Shown here piece by piece: positions 29,917-38,065 of a stretch of DNA of 64,000 bases. A model generated the notes under the pieces. It ran no database searches. It was not told where the DNA came from and worked only from the letters and a program-made list of their open reading frames with translations. Numbering within the stretch: the stretch's first letter is position 1; each line of letters begins with the position of its first letter. The translations under genes were made by a program, and so were the position numbers. The DNA comes from Synechococcus sp. Nb3U1. GTDB taxonomy: Bacteria > Cyanobacteriota > Cyanobacteriia > Thermostichales > Thermostichaceae. The stretch lies in assembly GCF_021533835.1 (NCBI RefSeq), contig NZ_JAKFYQ010000001.1:654079-718078 (forward strand). Direction: 5' to 3'.

Positions 29917-30252
29917 TCAGCCCAATCCCAGCCCCGGCAAGCTGATGTCCCCTGTCAACTCTTCCATCCGTTTGCGCATGGTTTCGGCAGATTGGGTATA
30001 GGCGTTCACCATCGCGGTCAGGATCAGATCTTCGAGTACATCCGGGGCTTCTTTTAAGGCTTCAGGATCCAGAGAGACCTTCAGGGGCTCTTGGTTGCCA
30101 TTCACGGTGACCTTAACCAGCCCGTTGCCGGCTTCCCCGACGATCTCCATTTCTTCGAGCTCTTTCTGGAGCTTTTGAGCGCCATCGCGCACCTGTTGGG
30201 CTTTCTTGAGCGCTTCTTGGATTTTGCCGAATGGGCCAAAGCCTCGGGTCAT
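29917..30252 (-). CDS. ebfC: YbaB/EbfC family nucleoid-associated protein
   Basis: This 111-residue YbaB/EbfC DNA-binding protein has 'GKIQEALKKAQQVRDGAQKL' at the N-terminus, the beta core 'GLVKVTVNGNQEPLKVSLDP' and a C-terminal helix with 'DLILTAMVNAYTQSAETMR'. It binds DNA as a tweezer-like dimer. The start at 30252 is chosen for AGAGG about five bases upstream. It is paired with recR downstream (21-base gap). Confidence 0.93.
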   Translation of the reverse strand: MTRGFGPFGKIQEALKKAQQVRDGAQKLQKELEEMEIVGEAGNGLVKVTVNGNQEPLKVSLDPEALKEAPDVLEDLILTAMVNAYTQSAETMRKRMEELTGDISLPGLGLG

Positions 30253-30454
30253 GGGATCCTCTTCTTTATTCCAGATCACTGCTGTACTACTCTACCCGTT
30301 TCCTCCCGTCGGTAAAAGCACCTGAAAATTCGAGGAAGAATCGGATCCCTTAGGTTGCAGTTAACCCTGGCGGATTATCCTCAACAAATAAGCCTCTCAT
30401 CAGCATCTCAAATCAGCATCACCCATCAGCGACAGCGCTTTGGCAGGAGGAACG

Positions 30455-31354
30455 ATGGCCCAACTTTTGCAGGATCCCCAACAATCCCACTCTCCCCCCC
30501 ACAGCCTCAGCCAACCCAGCCACCGCGCCCCCCGAACCTGGCGCTGGATCCCGGAGCGTTGGTATGTGCATTTGGGCCTGTTACTGGCCTGTTTGGTGCT
30601 GGGTTTCCCGGTGTTGTATGCCCTGATCGTCAGTACCCAGAACAATGCGGAAGTGTTTCGCTATCAATTTACCTTTGGCTCCTCCTTTGGCTTCAACTGG
30701 CGGCAGGTGATGGTATCGCGGCACCTGGGGAGCTACATGCTCAACAGTACGATCATGGCGGTGGCGATCACCGTCGGCAAAACCATTCTGTCGTTGTTGG
30801 CGGGCTTGGCCTTTGTCTACTTTCGTTTTCCGGGCAAATGGCTGGTGTTTGGCTTTGTGCTGATCACGCTGATGATGCCCACCGAAATTTTGATCATCGC
30901 CCTGCTGCGTTTTGTCACCGGATTGGGCTGGGGCTCCACCTACTACGCCCTGATTGTGCCCTTTCTGGCCAGTGCCACCGCCACGTTTTTATTCCGGCAA
31001 CATTTTTCCAACATTCCCAGCGAACTCTCGGAGGCAGCCCAATTGGATGGGGCCAACCCGCTGCAATTCCTCACCCAGGTGCTGATCCCCCTCAGTTGGA
31101 ACGCCATCGGGGCCCAAGCGGTGATTCACTTCGTCTACGCTTGGAATATGTACCTGTGGCCGCGTCTGATCGTGCAGGGACGGGAAAACCAGGTGGTGCA
31201 AGTGGGGTTGCAATCGCTGCTCAACCTGGATAGCTCCGCCTCCTATGGCCCGATGATGTTGGGGGCGATCATCGCCAGCATCCCGCCGGTGGTGGTGTTC
31301 ATCGCCCTGCAGAAACCGTTCATGAGCGGTTTTGCCCTCGCCCGCGACAAGTGA
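30455..31354 (+). CDS. Carbohydrate-type ABC transporter permease (MalG/UgpE family)
   Basis: The 299-residue membrane protein has a Pro/Ser-rich N-terminal tail, six membrane helices and the EAA loop 'ELSEAAQLDGANPLQFLTQV' near 195-215. It is typical of the second permease of sugar or glycerol-3-phosphate importers (UgpE/MalG). A very strong AGGAGG lies four bases before the ATG at 30455. Its partner permease, binding protein and ATPase are not next to it, so they must be encoded elsewhere. Substrate unknown. Confidence 0.85.
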   Translation: MAQLLQDPQQSHSPPHSLSQPSHRAPRTWRWIPERWYVHLGLLLACLVLGFPVLYALIVSTQNNAEVFRYQFTFGSSFGFNWRQVMVSRHLGSYMLNSTIMAVAITVGKTILSLLAGLAFVYFRFPGKWLVFGFVLITLMMPTEILIIALLRFVTGLGWGSTYYALIVPFLASATATFLFRQHFSNIPSELSEAAQLDGANPLQFLTQVLIPLSWNAIGAQAVIHFVYAWNMYLWPRLIVQGRENQVVQVGLQSLLNLDSSASYGPMMLGAIIASIPPVVVFIALQKPFMSGFALARDK

Positions 31355-31405
31355 GCCTGTCCCCGATGCCATGGGAACACCCGCCCTGTTTGAGTGCTTG
31401 CCTTC

Positions 31406-32914
31406 ATGCCCAGAGATTTGCGTCGCTTCATCACCCTATTAGAATCCCGTGGCCAGCTCCGCCGCATTACAGCGGCAGTGGATCCCGACCTAGAAATTGC
31501 CGAGATTGCCGATCGCCTCTTGGCCTGTGGGGGGCCAGCCCTGCTGTTTGAGCGGGTGAAGGGATCCCGTATGCCCCTGTTGATCAATGCCCTGGGTACG
31601 GTGGAGCGCATCTGCTGGGCCATGGGCATGGAGCAGCCGCAGGAGCTAGAAACCCTGGGCAAAAAATTGGCCTTGCTCTATCAGCCGCGACCTCCGAAAA
31701 AGTTCTCCCAGGCGGTGGAACTAGGGCAGGCTCTATTTAGCGTGCTCAAGGCCAAACCCAGCCGGGATCTGTTGCCCCCCTGCCAGCAGGTGGTGGTGCA
31801 GGGAGAAGAAGTGGATCTGACTCAATTGCCACTGTTGCGGGTCTATCCGGGGGATGCCGGACGGGTACTCACCCTGGGGCTGATGGTGACCAAAGACCCG
31901 GAAAATGGGATCCCCAATGTGGGGGTTTATCGTCTACAGTTGCAAAGCCGCAACACCATGACGGTGCAATGGCTGTCGGTGCGGGGGGCAACCCGGCATT
32001 TGCGCAAAGCGGCGGCCTTGGGCAAAAAGTTGGAAGTAGCAGTAGCGGTGGGGGTGGATCCCTTGGTGATTATGGCAGCGGCGACTCCGGTGCCGGTGGA
32101 TCTGTCGGAATGGCTGTTTGCCGGCCTCTACGCGGGGGAAGGGCTCCACCTGGCCCAATGCAAGACCGTGGATTTGCAGGTGCCAGCCCAATCGGAGATC
32201 GTCTTGGAAGGCACGATCACCCCCGGAGAAGTGGCCCCTGACGGCCCCGCCGGAGATCACATTGGCTACTATGGCCCCCGCAACGAGCAAGCCCCCCTGA
32301 TCCGCTTTCACTGCCTCACCCACCGCCGGGATCCGATCTATCTCACCACCTTCAGTGGCAAGCCCCCGAAGGAAAACGACATGATGGCCCTGGCCCTGAA
32401 CCGGGTTTACACCCCCATCTTGAGACAACAGGTGCCGGAAATCGTTGATTTCTTTTTGCCGATGGAGGCTCTGGGCTACAAAGCGGCGATTCTTTCGATT
32501 GACAAAGCTTACCCTGGCCAAGCGCGGCGAGCGGCCCTGGCCTTCTGGAGCGCCCTGCCCCAGTTCAGCTACACCAAATTTGTGATCGTGGTGGACAAAG
32601 ACATCAATGTCCGGGATCCACGGGCGGTGGTTTGGTGCCTCTGTTCACGGGTGGATCCGCAGCGGGATGTGTTTATTCTGCCAGATAACCCCTTCGACTC
32701 CCTCGATTTCGCCACTGAAAAACGCGGCCTTGGGGGCAAAATGGGCATCGATGCTACCACCAAGATCCCCCCGGAAACCGATTCCCTCTGGCGGGATCCC
32801 CTCACGTCTGATCCTGAGGTGGCCAAGCTGGTCGAGCGCCGCTGGGCGGAGTACGGCCTCTCGGACGTGAACTTGCAGGCCGCGGATCCCCGTTTGTTTG
32901 GCTATGAACTCTAG
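31406..32914 (+). CDS. ubiD: UbiD family (prenylated-FMN) decarboxylase
   Basis: The 502-residue protein belongs to the UbiD family of decarboxylases, which in cyanobacteria serve plastoquinone synthesis (4-hydroxy-3-prenylbenzoate decarboxylation). It shows 'PRDLRRFITLLESRGQL' at the start, 'PNVGVYRLQL', 'GDHIGYYGP', 'IYLTTFSGKPPKENDMM' and the C-terminal 'GGKMGIDATTK' segment. The conserved Glu of the 'EIVLEGTI' and 'DHIGYYG' regions is present. ATG 31406 is preferred over GTG 31394. Its 3' end overlaps the convergent MacB-like gene by four bases. Confidence 0.93.
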   Translation: MPRDLRRFITLLESRGQLRRITAAVDPDLEIAEIADRLLACGGPALLFERVKGSRMPLLINALGTVERICWAMGMEQPQELETLGKKLALLYQPRPPKKFSQAVELGQALFSVLKAKPSRDLLPPCQQVVVQGEEVDLTQLPLLRVYPGDAGRVLTLGLMVTKDPENGIPNVGVYRLQLQSRNTMTVQWLSVRGATRHLRKAAALGKKLEVAVAVGVDPLVIMAAATPVPVDLSEWLFAGLYAGEGLHLAQCKTVDLQVPAQSEIVLEGTITPGEVAPDGPAGDHIGYYGPRNEQAPLIRFHCLTHRRDPIYLTTFSGKPPKENDMMALALNRVYTPILRQQVPEIVDFFLPMEALGYKAAILSIDKAYPGQARRAALAFWSALPQFSYTKFVIVVDKDINVRDPRAVVWCLCSRVDPQRDVFILPDNPFDSLDFATEKRGLGGKMGIDATTKIPPETDSLWRDPLTSDPEVAKLVERRWAEYGLSDVNLQAADPRLFGYEL

Positions 32915-34122
32915 GCCCGCAGCGCTTCGATCGGATCCAATTGTGCCGCTTTCCGGGCCGGGAAAATGCCGAAGACCAGCCCAATTGCCGTCGAGAGGCT
33001 GAAAGAAACCGCCACTGCCACCGGATCGATCGTGGTTGCCAAGGGGGTAAAAACCTGTACCACCACCAGAAGGCCACTGCTGAAGAGGATGCCGATCACC
33101 CCCCCCGTCACGGCAATAAAAATGGCTTCTGTGGCAAATTGCTGCAAAATCTGGCGGCTATCGGCCCCAATCGCCTTGCGTACCCCGATCTCATGGGTGC
33201 GTTCGGCCACCGAGATCAACATCACATTCATGATCCCTACGCCCCCCACCAGCAGGGAGAGGGCCGCTGTGCCCGTCAGCAACACCCGCAGCAGGCCCAG
33301 GATCGTGGCCGCCCCATCCAGCAACACCTTTTGGTTACGGATGATGAAGTCATCTTCCCCCACCAGTTGATGCCGTTGCCGCAGCAGGTTGCGAATTTGA
33401 AACTCGGCAGCGGGTAGATCTTCCACCGAGCGGGCTGAGGCGAAAATCGCCGTCAACTCCGTGCCGTAGGGAGATCTGCGCCCAACAAACTGATTGGCCA
33501 CCACATCCACCGGCAGAAATACCCCAGCATCGCTGTTGCCAAACACCGTCGGTTTGGAGCGCAGGGTGCCGATCACCTCAAAGGGCAAATTGTTCAGCAA
33601 CACGGTCTGCCCGAGAGCACTGGCGGGATCCAGCCCAAACAGTTGGCTAGCCGCCTCACTACCCAGTACCACCACTGAGCGTTGTTCCTTAATATCTGCT
33701 GGCGAAAGAAAGCGACCGTGTTCCATCTCCAAATTCAATACCGACAAATACTCTGGCCAGGTGCCCGTCGCTTCATAGCGGCGATCTACTCCCCCCCGCA
33801 CCGCGCGCACATTGGTGCCGATGCTGGGCACGGCTGCCGATACGGCGGGCACCTCCTGCTCGATCGCCATCAGATCATCCAGGGTAATCGGGCGGGTATT
33901 GCTGGCATCCGCTAGGCCCAAGCTGGACGAAAAAACAATTAACAAATTGGTGCCCAAGGAACGGAACTGATCCACCGCCATCTCTTGGGCCGCATTGCCA
34001 AACCCGGCGATCGCCACCACCGCTGCATTGCCGATCAGGATCCCGAGCATGGTGAGGCCCGTGCGCAGCCGATGCCGTTGCACCATTTGCCAGGCCATTT
34101 TGGCAGAGGTAACCAGACTCAT
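32911..34122 (-). CDS. MacB/DevC-type ABC exporter permease (FtsX-like)
   Basis: The 403-residue protein has an N-terminal helix, a large MacB periplasmic domain (about 45-240) and three C-terminal FtsX helices with 'GGVGIMNVMLISVAERTHEI' and 'GVRKAIGA', which are family signatures. There is no ATPase domain, so a separate ATPase is needed as in DevBCA. It starts two bases after the stop of the MFP gene, so the two are certainly co-translated partners. The likely role is export across the outer membrane with a TolC-type channel; substrate unknown. Confidence 0.9.
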   Translation of the reverse strand: MSLVTSAKMAWQMVQRHRLRTGLTMLGILIGNAAVVAIAGFGNAAQEMAVDQFRSLGTNLLIVFSSSLGLADASNTRPITLDDLMAIEQEVPAVSAAVPSIGTNVRAVRGGVDRRYEATGTWPEYLSVLNLEMEHGRFLSPADIKEQRSVVVLGSEAASQLFGLDPASALGQTVLLNNLPFEVIGTLRSKPTVFGNSDAGVFLPVDVVANQFVGRRSPYGTELTAIFASARSVEDLPAAEFQIRNLLRQRHQLVGEDDFIIRNQKVLLDGAATILGLLRVLLTGTAALSLLVGGVGIMNVMLISVAERTHEIGVRKAIGADSRQILQQFATEAIFIAVTGGVIGILFSSGLLVVVQVFTPLATTIDPVAVAVSFSLSTAIGLVFGIFPARKAAQLDPIEALRA

Positions 34123-34124
34123 GC

Positions 34125-35516
34125 TTATGGCTCCGCTTTGATCAACGTATCTAGGGTCATCCCTGGCGGCAAGGAGGTAAAAACGCGATCTCCCGGCTCT
34201 AGCCCTGAGAGAATCTGGGTTACCCCGCTTTGGGTAATCCCCGTTTCCACCTGCCGATAGACGGGCCGTTGGGTTTGCGGATCCAGCAGGATCACCCCCT
34301 CTTGGCCTCGCTCGTAGGTGACGGCAACTGAGGGGACGGTCAGGGCTTGCGGCTGGGGATCCCCGATGAAATCCACCGAAACATTCATGCCCGTCCGCAA
34401 AAAGTCTGCCCCTGGCTCCGGTTCCACGATCACCCGAAAGACCGTCACTTCCCGTACCACCACCGTTGCCGGAGCAATCCGTTTCACCTGGCCCTGCACC
34501 ACTTGGTCAGGATAGGCGAGGGAGCGAATCTCCACCGGTTGCCCCACCTGGACTTGCGCAATTTGGGCTTCGGGCACTTCCGCCCGCACTTCGATCCCTT
34601 GCGCCAGGGCCAAAATCGAGCTGGAAGAGGCGGCTGTAGCGTCAGAAGCCGCTGTGGTGGGGGCCACAAAAGAACCAATTTCGGCAAAACGTTGCACCAC
34701 GATCCCTGTGAAGGGAGCACGAACTTCTGTATCGGCAACCCGGGATTGCCGTTGGGCCAGATCTGCCTGCGCTTGGGCGATCTGGGCTTGGGTTTGCTGA
34801 ATCGCTTCCGGGCGGCTCCCTAGCTGTAGCCGCTCCAGTTCCTGTTGGGCAGAACGCAGTTCCGCTTGGGCCTGCTCCAGACGAGCCAATCGTTGATCCA
34901 ACTCGTTGCGGGCCACCACCCCCTCTTGTACCAAGGCTTGAATGCGATCCCACTCGGTTTGGGCTAAGTCCACCTGGGATTGGGCCGCATCCACCCTCGC
35001 TTGGGCACCGGCAATGACTTGGGTACGTTCCCCCGCTTGTTGCTCCGCCAGACGGGCTTGCAATTCTTGAATGCGGGCTTGGGCCTGTTGAATGCTGCTG
35101 GTCAGATCCCCATAATCCATGCGGGCGAGTAACTGCCCTTCTGTCACTTCATCCCCTTGATCCACGAATAATTCCAGCAAACGCCCCGACTCCCGCGGGC
35201 TGACATTCACCTGGCGAATGGGCTGCACCTGCCCACTCACCCGCAGGCGTTGGGTGAGATCCGCCACCTGTACGGGCACAGTCAGGGCTTGGAACCGTTG
35301 TGCCATCTGTTGCTGGAACTGCCGCTGGAGAAAATATCCTCCTGTACCTAAACCCGCCAACAGCAAGCCGGCAACCATCCAGCCGATGGGCAATCCTCTT
35401 TTTTTCCGGGATCCGGCCTGCGCAGGGGGCAGGGGCGGTTCTAAGGGTTTGGGAAGGGATTGGGATCCCGTCTTTGGCTCATCCGTATGCAGGATCACAG
35501 AATGTCTCCCATTCAT
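34125..35516 (-). CDS. Membrane fusion protein (HlyD/DevB/MacA family)
   Basis: The 463-residue periplasmic adaptor has a short basic cytoplasmic N-terminus, one membrane helix ('IGWMVAGLLLAGLGTGGYFL', about 40-62), a biotinyl-lipoyl-like hairpin, a long coiled coil rich in Gln/Ala (about 125-230), and the beta-barrel and membrane-proximal domains. It pairs with the MacB-like permease two bases downstream. Its first 114 codons are copied in tandem just upstream, and the ATG at 35516 now overlaps the stop of that truncated copy (ATGA). It must therefore be transcribed through the copy from the original promoter. Confidence 0.92.
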   Translation of the reverse strand: MNGRHSVILHTDEPKTGSQSLPKPLEPPLPPAQAGSRKKRGLPIGWMVAGLLLAGLGTGGYFLQRQFQQQMAQRFQALTVPVQVADLTQRLRVSGQVQPIRQVNVSPRESGRLLELFVDQGDEVTEGQLLARMDYGDLTSSIQQAQARIQELQARLAEQQAGERTQVIAGAQARVDAAQSQVDLAQTEWDRIQALVQEGVVARNELDQRLARLEQAQAELRSAQQELERLQLGSRPEAIQQTQAQIAQAQADLAQRQSRVADTEVRAPFTGIVVQRFAEIGSFVAPTTAASDATAASSSSILALAQGIEVRAEVPEAQIAQVQVGQPVEIRSLAYPDQVVQGQVKRIAPATVVVREVTVFRVIVEPEPGADFLRTGMNVSVDFIGDPQPQALTVPSVAVTYERGQEGVILLDPQTQRPVYRQVETGITQSGVTQILSGLEPGDRVFTSLPPGMTLDTLIKAEP

Positions 35517-35863
35517 AACAAACGCCCCGACTCCCGCGGGCTGACATTCACCTGGCGAATGGGCTGCACCTGCCCACTCACCCGCAGGCGTTGGGTGAGA
35601 TCCGCCACCTGTACGGGCACAGTCAGGGCTTGGAACCGTTGTGCCATCTGTTGCTGGAACTGCCGCTGGAGAAAATATCCTCCTGTACCTAAACCCGCCA
35701 ACAGCAAGCCGGCAACCATCCAGCCGATGGGCAATCCTCTTTTTTTCCGGGATCCGGCCTGCGCAGGGGGCAGGGGCGGTTCTAAGGGTTTGGGAAGGGA
35801 TTGGGATCCCGTCTTTGGCTCATCCGTATGCAGGATCACAGAATGTCTCCCATTCATAACAAA
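35178..35863. repeat. 341-bp perfect tandem duplication
   Basis: Copy one (35178-35522) and copy two (35519-35863) read identical base for base at an offset of 341. The junction shows about four bases of shared sequence (CAAA). It duplicates the 5' end of the MFP gene. Because 341 is not a multiple of three the second copy ends out of frame. Complete identity suggests a very recent event or an assembly artefact. Confidence 0.92.
35513..35857 (-). pseudogene. Truncated duplicate of the membrane fusion protein gene
   Basis: This 114-codon copy has the MFP N-terminus (start MNGRHSVILHTDEPKTGSQS through the membrane helix to 'NVSPRESGR') followed by LL and TGA. It keeps the original promoter and leader. 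Its stop overlaps the ATG of the intact copy (TTATGA), so translation of the fragment may reinitiate on the full gene. Alone it would be a single-span membrane peptide without the coiled coil, with no evident function. Confidence 0.85.
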
Positions 35864-36041
35864 GGATTGACCTTTCTTTAGCCTATTGGAAAGATTCAGG
35901 GGGCGTAAACACGGTTTCCCGCATCTTAACTGGGTCGGGGATCCCTCGCTATGCTGACCCCCTGCAAACCCAAAAACAAACTCTGTACAAGGAGGAGGAT
36001 GGGTTGTTATTATGATTAACTGCCAGTAGCGCGGGAAGGCC

Positions 36042-36413
36042 ATGAACGCTCAAGAGATCATCCGCTCCATTGAAACGGAACAAATGAAATCGGATCTGCC
36101 GGAGATCCGTATTGGCGATCAGGTGCGAGTTGGGGTTCGCATTCAAGAAGGCGGCAAAGAGCGGGTACAAGCCTTTGAGGGCACGGTCATCGCTGCTCGC
36201 AATTCCAGATCCAATCGCACCATCACCGTGCGTAAAATCTTTCAGGGAGTGGGAGTGGAGCGAGTTTTCCTGATTCACTCTCCCCGCATTGAGTCGATTA
36301 AGGTGCTGCGTCGCGGTAAAGTGCGCCGGGCCAAGCTTTTTTACTTGCGGGATCGGGTGGGCAAAGCCACTCGCATCAAAGCCAAAGTGGATTACAAAGA
36401 GCAGTCGCTGTAA
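36042..36413 (+). CDS. rplS: 50S ribosomal protein L19
   Basis: L19 lies at the subunit interface. The 123-residue protein has the family signatures '[20 protein letters not shown]', '[10 protein letters not shown]' and '[20 protein letters not shown]', with a basic C-terminus. A tRNA-Trp gene follows 74 bases later. It is divergent from the MFP-MacB pair. Confidence 0.97.
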   Translation: MNAQEIIRSIETEQMKSDLPEIRIGDQVRVGVRIQEGGKERVQAFEGTVIAARNSRSNRTITVRKIFQGVGVERVFLIHSPRIESIKVLRRGKVRRAKLFYLRDRVGKATRIKAKVDYKEQSL

Positions 36414-36487
36414 TGGGCTTGGGTGCGGCTGGTGTAGCTGCTAGACTGGGATGAGCTAGATGAAAAGCTGGTCAGTTTCCAGCCGAT

Positions 36488-36560
36488 GCGTCCTTAGTTC
36501 AGTTGGTAGAACGTCGGTCTCCAAAACCGGATGTCGTGGGTTCAAGTCCTACAGGACGCG
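36488..36560 (+). tRNA. trnW: tRNA-Trp (CCA anticodon)
   Basis: This is a 73-base cloverleaf. The acceptor stem GCGTCCT (36488-36494) pairs with AGGACGC (36553-36559), with discriminator G. The anticodon loop TCTCCAAAA contains CCA. The T arm GTGGGTTCAAGTCCTAC is canonical. CCA at the 3' end is not encoded. secE, a frequent neighbour in cyanobacteria, was not found after it. Confidence 0.95.
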
Positions 36561-36840
36561 CTGACTATCAAACCCTTTTGATCGAACCAACCGGTTCCAC
36601 TATTGACATCCAGCCTTTTCCAGTGTTATCTGACACAGCAGATTCAGGTCAATCCCTTGCTCCATCAGGTTTTTTGCCTAGCTCAAGGGTATGCGTAAAG
36701 TCGGAAAAGGCGGTAGATTCTATTGCGTCCGTCGCCGAGGGCTAGTTCAGCCCCCCAAGTTGCTGCATCCCAGATGGCGGCTGGATAACCGTACGGGTCA
36801 ATACCTCTACGTCCTGATGTCCTCGGATCCTACCGATATC

Positions 36841-36985
36841 CCCCTAGGGGGCTTGGTGAATACCAAGGGACAAGTTAACCTGAGTAACTCGGGCAGACTG
36901 GGGAAAGCGCGGTGCAACTCCGCCACTGTGACGCAACTGTGATGGGATCCCTCCCTCAGCCAGAACACCCACCTGCCCCTATCCC
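36841..36985 (+). promoter_or_regulatory. Cobalamin (B12) riboswitch upstream of cbiX
   Basis: The core reads GGGGAAAGCGCGGTG, then CAACTCCGCCACTGTG, CGCAACTGTGATG and a B12-box-like CAGCCAGAACACCC, in the order and spacing of cobalamin riboswitches. An expression-platform hairpin CCTTG (36991-36995)/CAAGG (37003-37007) follows, ending just before the GGAG of cbiX. So control is probably on translation or nearby termination. Core assignment is strong; exact 5' end is approximate. Confidence 0.85.
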
Positions 36986-37019
36986 ACATCCCTTGCGATT
37001 CACAAGGAACGGAGTTTTC

Positions 37020-38051
37020 GTGTTTGATCTGCTCAGTACCCCACCCCTGCCCCGTTCTACCCCTGATCCGTCGGGAGCAGCCCTGCCTCTGTTGCTGATT
37101 GGCCATGGATCCCGAGACTCAGAAGGGCGGCAAGCTTTTTTAGACTTGGCCCAAGCCTACCAAGCCCTCACCCCCCACCGGCCTGTGATCCCTTGCTTCT
37201 TGGAGTTGACCGAGCCAAGCATTGCCCAAGGGATCCAACAGTGCATCGCCCAAGGGTGGCAAGAAGTGGTGGCGTTGCCGCTGCTGTTGTTCGGGGCACG
37301 ACACAACAAGTTTGATGTGACGGTGGAATTGGATCGGCTGCAAAGCTTGTATCCGCAGCTGCGCATTCATTACGGTGGGCCACTAGGGATCCGCGTTGAA
37401 ATTCTGCAGCTGCTGCGAGACCGTTTGAGTGCTCTACTGGCCGCTCAACCTATTAAAATCCCGAACTCCGAAACGGTGCTGCTCTTTGTCGGTCGGGGAT
37501 CCAGCGATCCAGAAGCCAACGCCGAAACCTGTAAACTGGCCCGTCTGCTTTGGGAGGGATCCGGTTTTCGAGCCGTTGAGACCTGTTTTATCGGCATTAC
37601 CCATCCGCGCCTACCGATGGGGTTGGAACGGGCTTTGTTGTGGCAACCGCGGCGGGTGATCGTCTTGCCCTACTTTCTCTTTACCGGAGTGTTGGTGAAG
37701 AAAATTATGGCGACTCTAGAGGAACACCACCGCCTTCATCCAGAGATGGACTGGCTGGCTCTACCGGAACTGGGCATCGTCGATACGGTATTGCAGGGTC
37801 TGCACCAACTGGAACAAGAAGCCCGCCAGGGCCAAACCCAAATGAATTGTCACCTGTGCAAGTTTCGACTGGCAGTGAGCCAATCGGCAGGTGCCCAGCA
37901 TATCCACCACCCTCACGACAATGCTACGCATCGCTCACACGATCACAGCCATTCCCATAGCCACGGTCATCACAACCACAGCCACCCGGCGGCGGCGGAT
38001 CCCTATGCGCAGCTAGAGGATTATCATCAACGGGCTTGGCAAGTCCCCTAG
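37020..38051 (+). CDS. cbiX: Sirohydrochlorin cobaltochelatase CbiX, long form
   Basis: CbiX inserts cobalt into sirohydrochlorin at the entry to the anaerobic B12 pathway. The 343-residue protein has two CbiX-type halves ('LLLIGHGSRDSEGRQAFLDL' near 25; 'VLLFVGRGSSDPEANAETCK' near 160). It also has an 'MNCHLC' motif (MxCxxC, near 275) and a long His-rich tail (about 295-325), the marks of CbiX-long proteins, linked to a [4Fe-4S] cluster and metal storage. The start is GTG 37020 with GGAG five bases upstream. A cobalamin riboswitch precedes it. Confidence 0.92.
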   Translation: MFDLLSTPPLPRSTPDPSGAALPLLLIGHGSRDSEGRQAFLDLAQAYQALTPHRPVIPCFLELTEPSIAQGIQQCIAQGWQEVVALPLLLFGARHNKFDVTVELDRLQSLYPQLRIHYGGPLGIRVEILQLLRDRLSALLAAQPIKIPNSETVLLFVGRGSSDPEANAETCKLARLLWEGSGFRAVETCFIGITHPRLPMGLERALLWQPRRVIVLPYFLFTGVLVKKIMATLEEHHRLHPEMDWLALPELGIVDTVLQGLHQLEQEARQGQTQMNCHLCKFRLAVSQSAGAQHIHHPHDNATHRSHDHSHSHSHGHHNHSHPAAADPYAQLEDYHQRAWQVP

Positions 38052-38065
38052 TGGGGGCGGAACCC

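Noticed and set aside
36561-36840. secE/nusG expected after tRNA-Trp in many cyanobacteria
   Set aside because: No SecE-like membrane peptide is encoded; the stretch leads into the cobalamin riboswitch.
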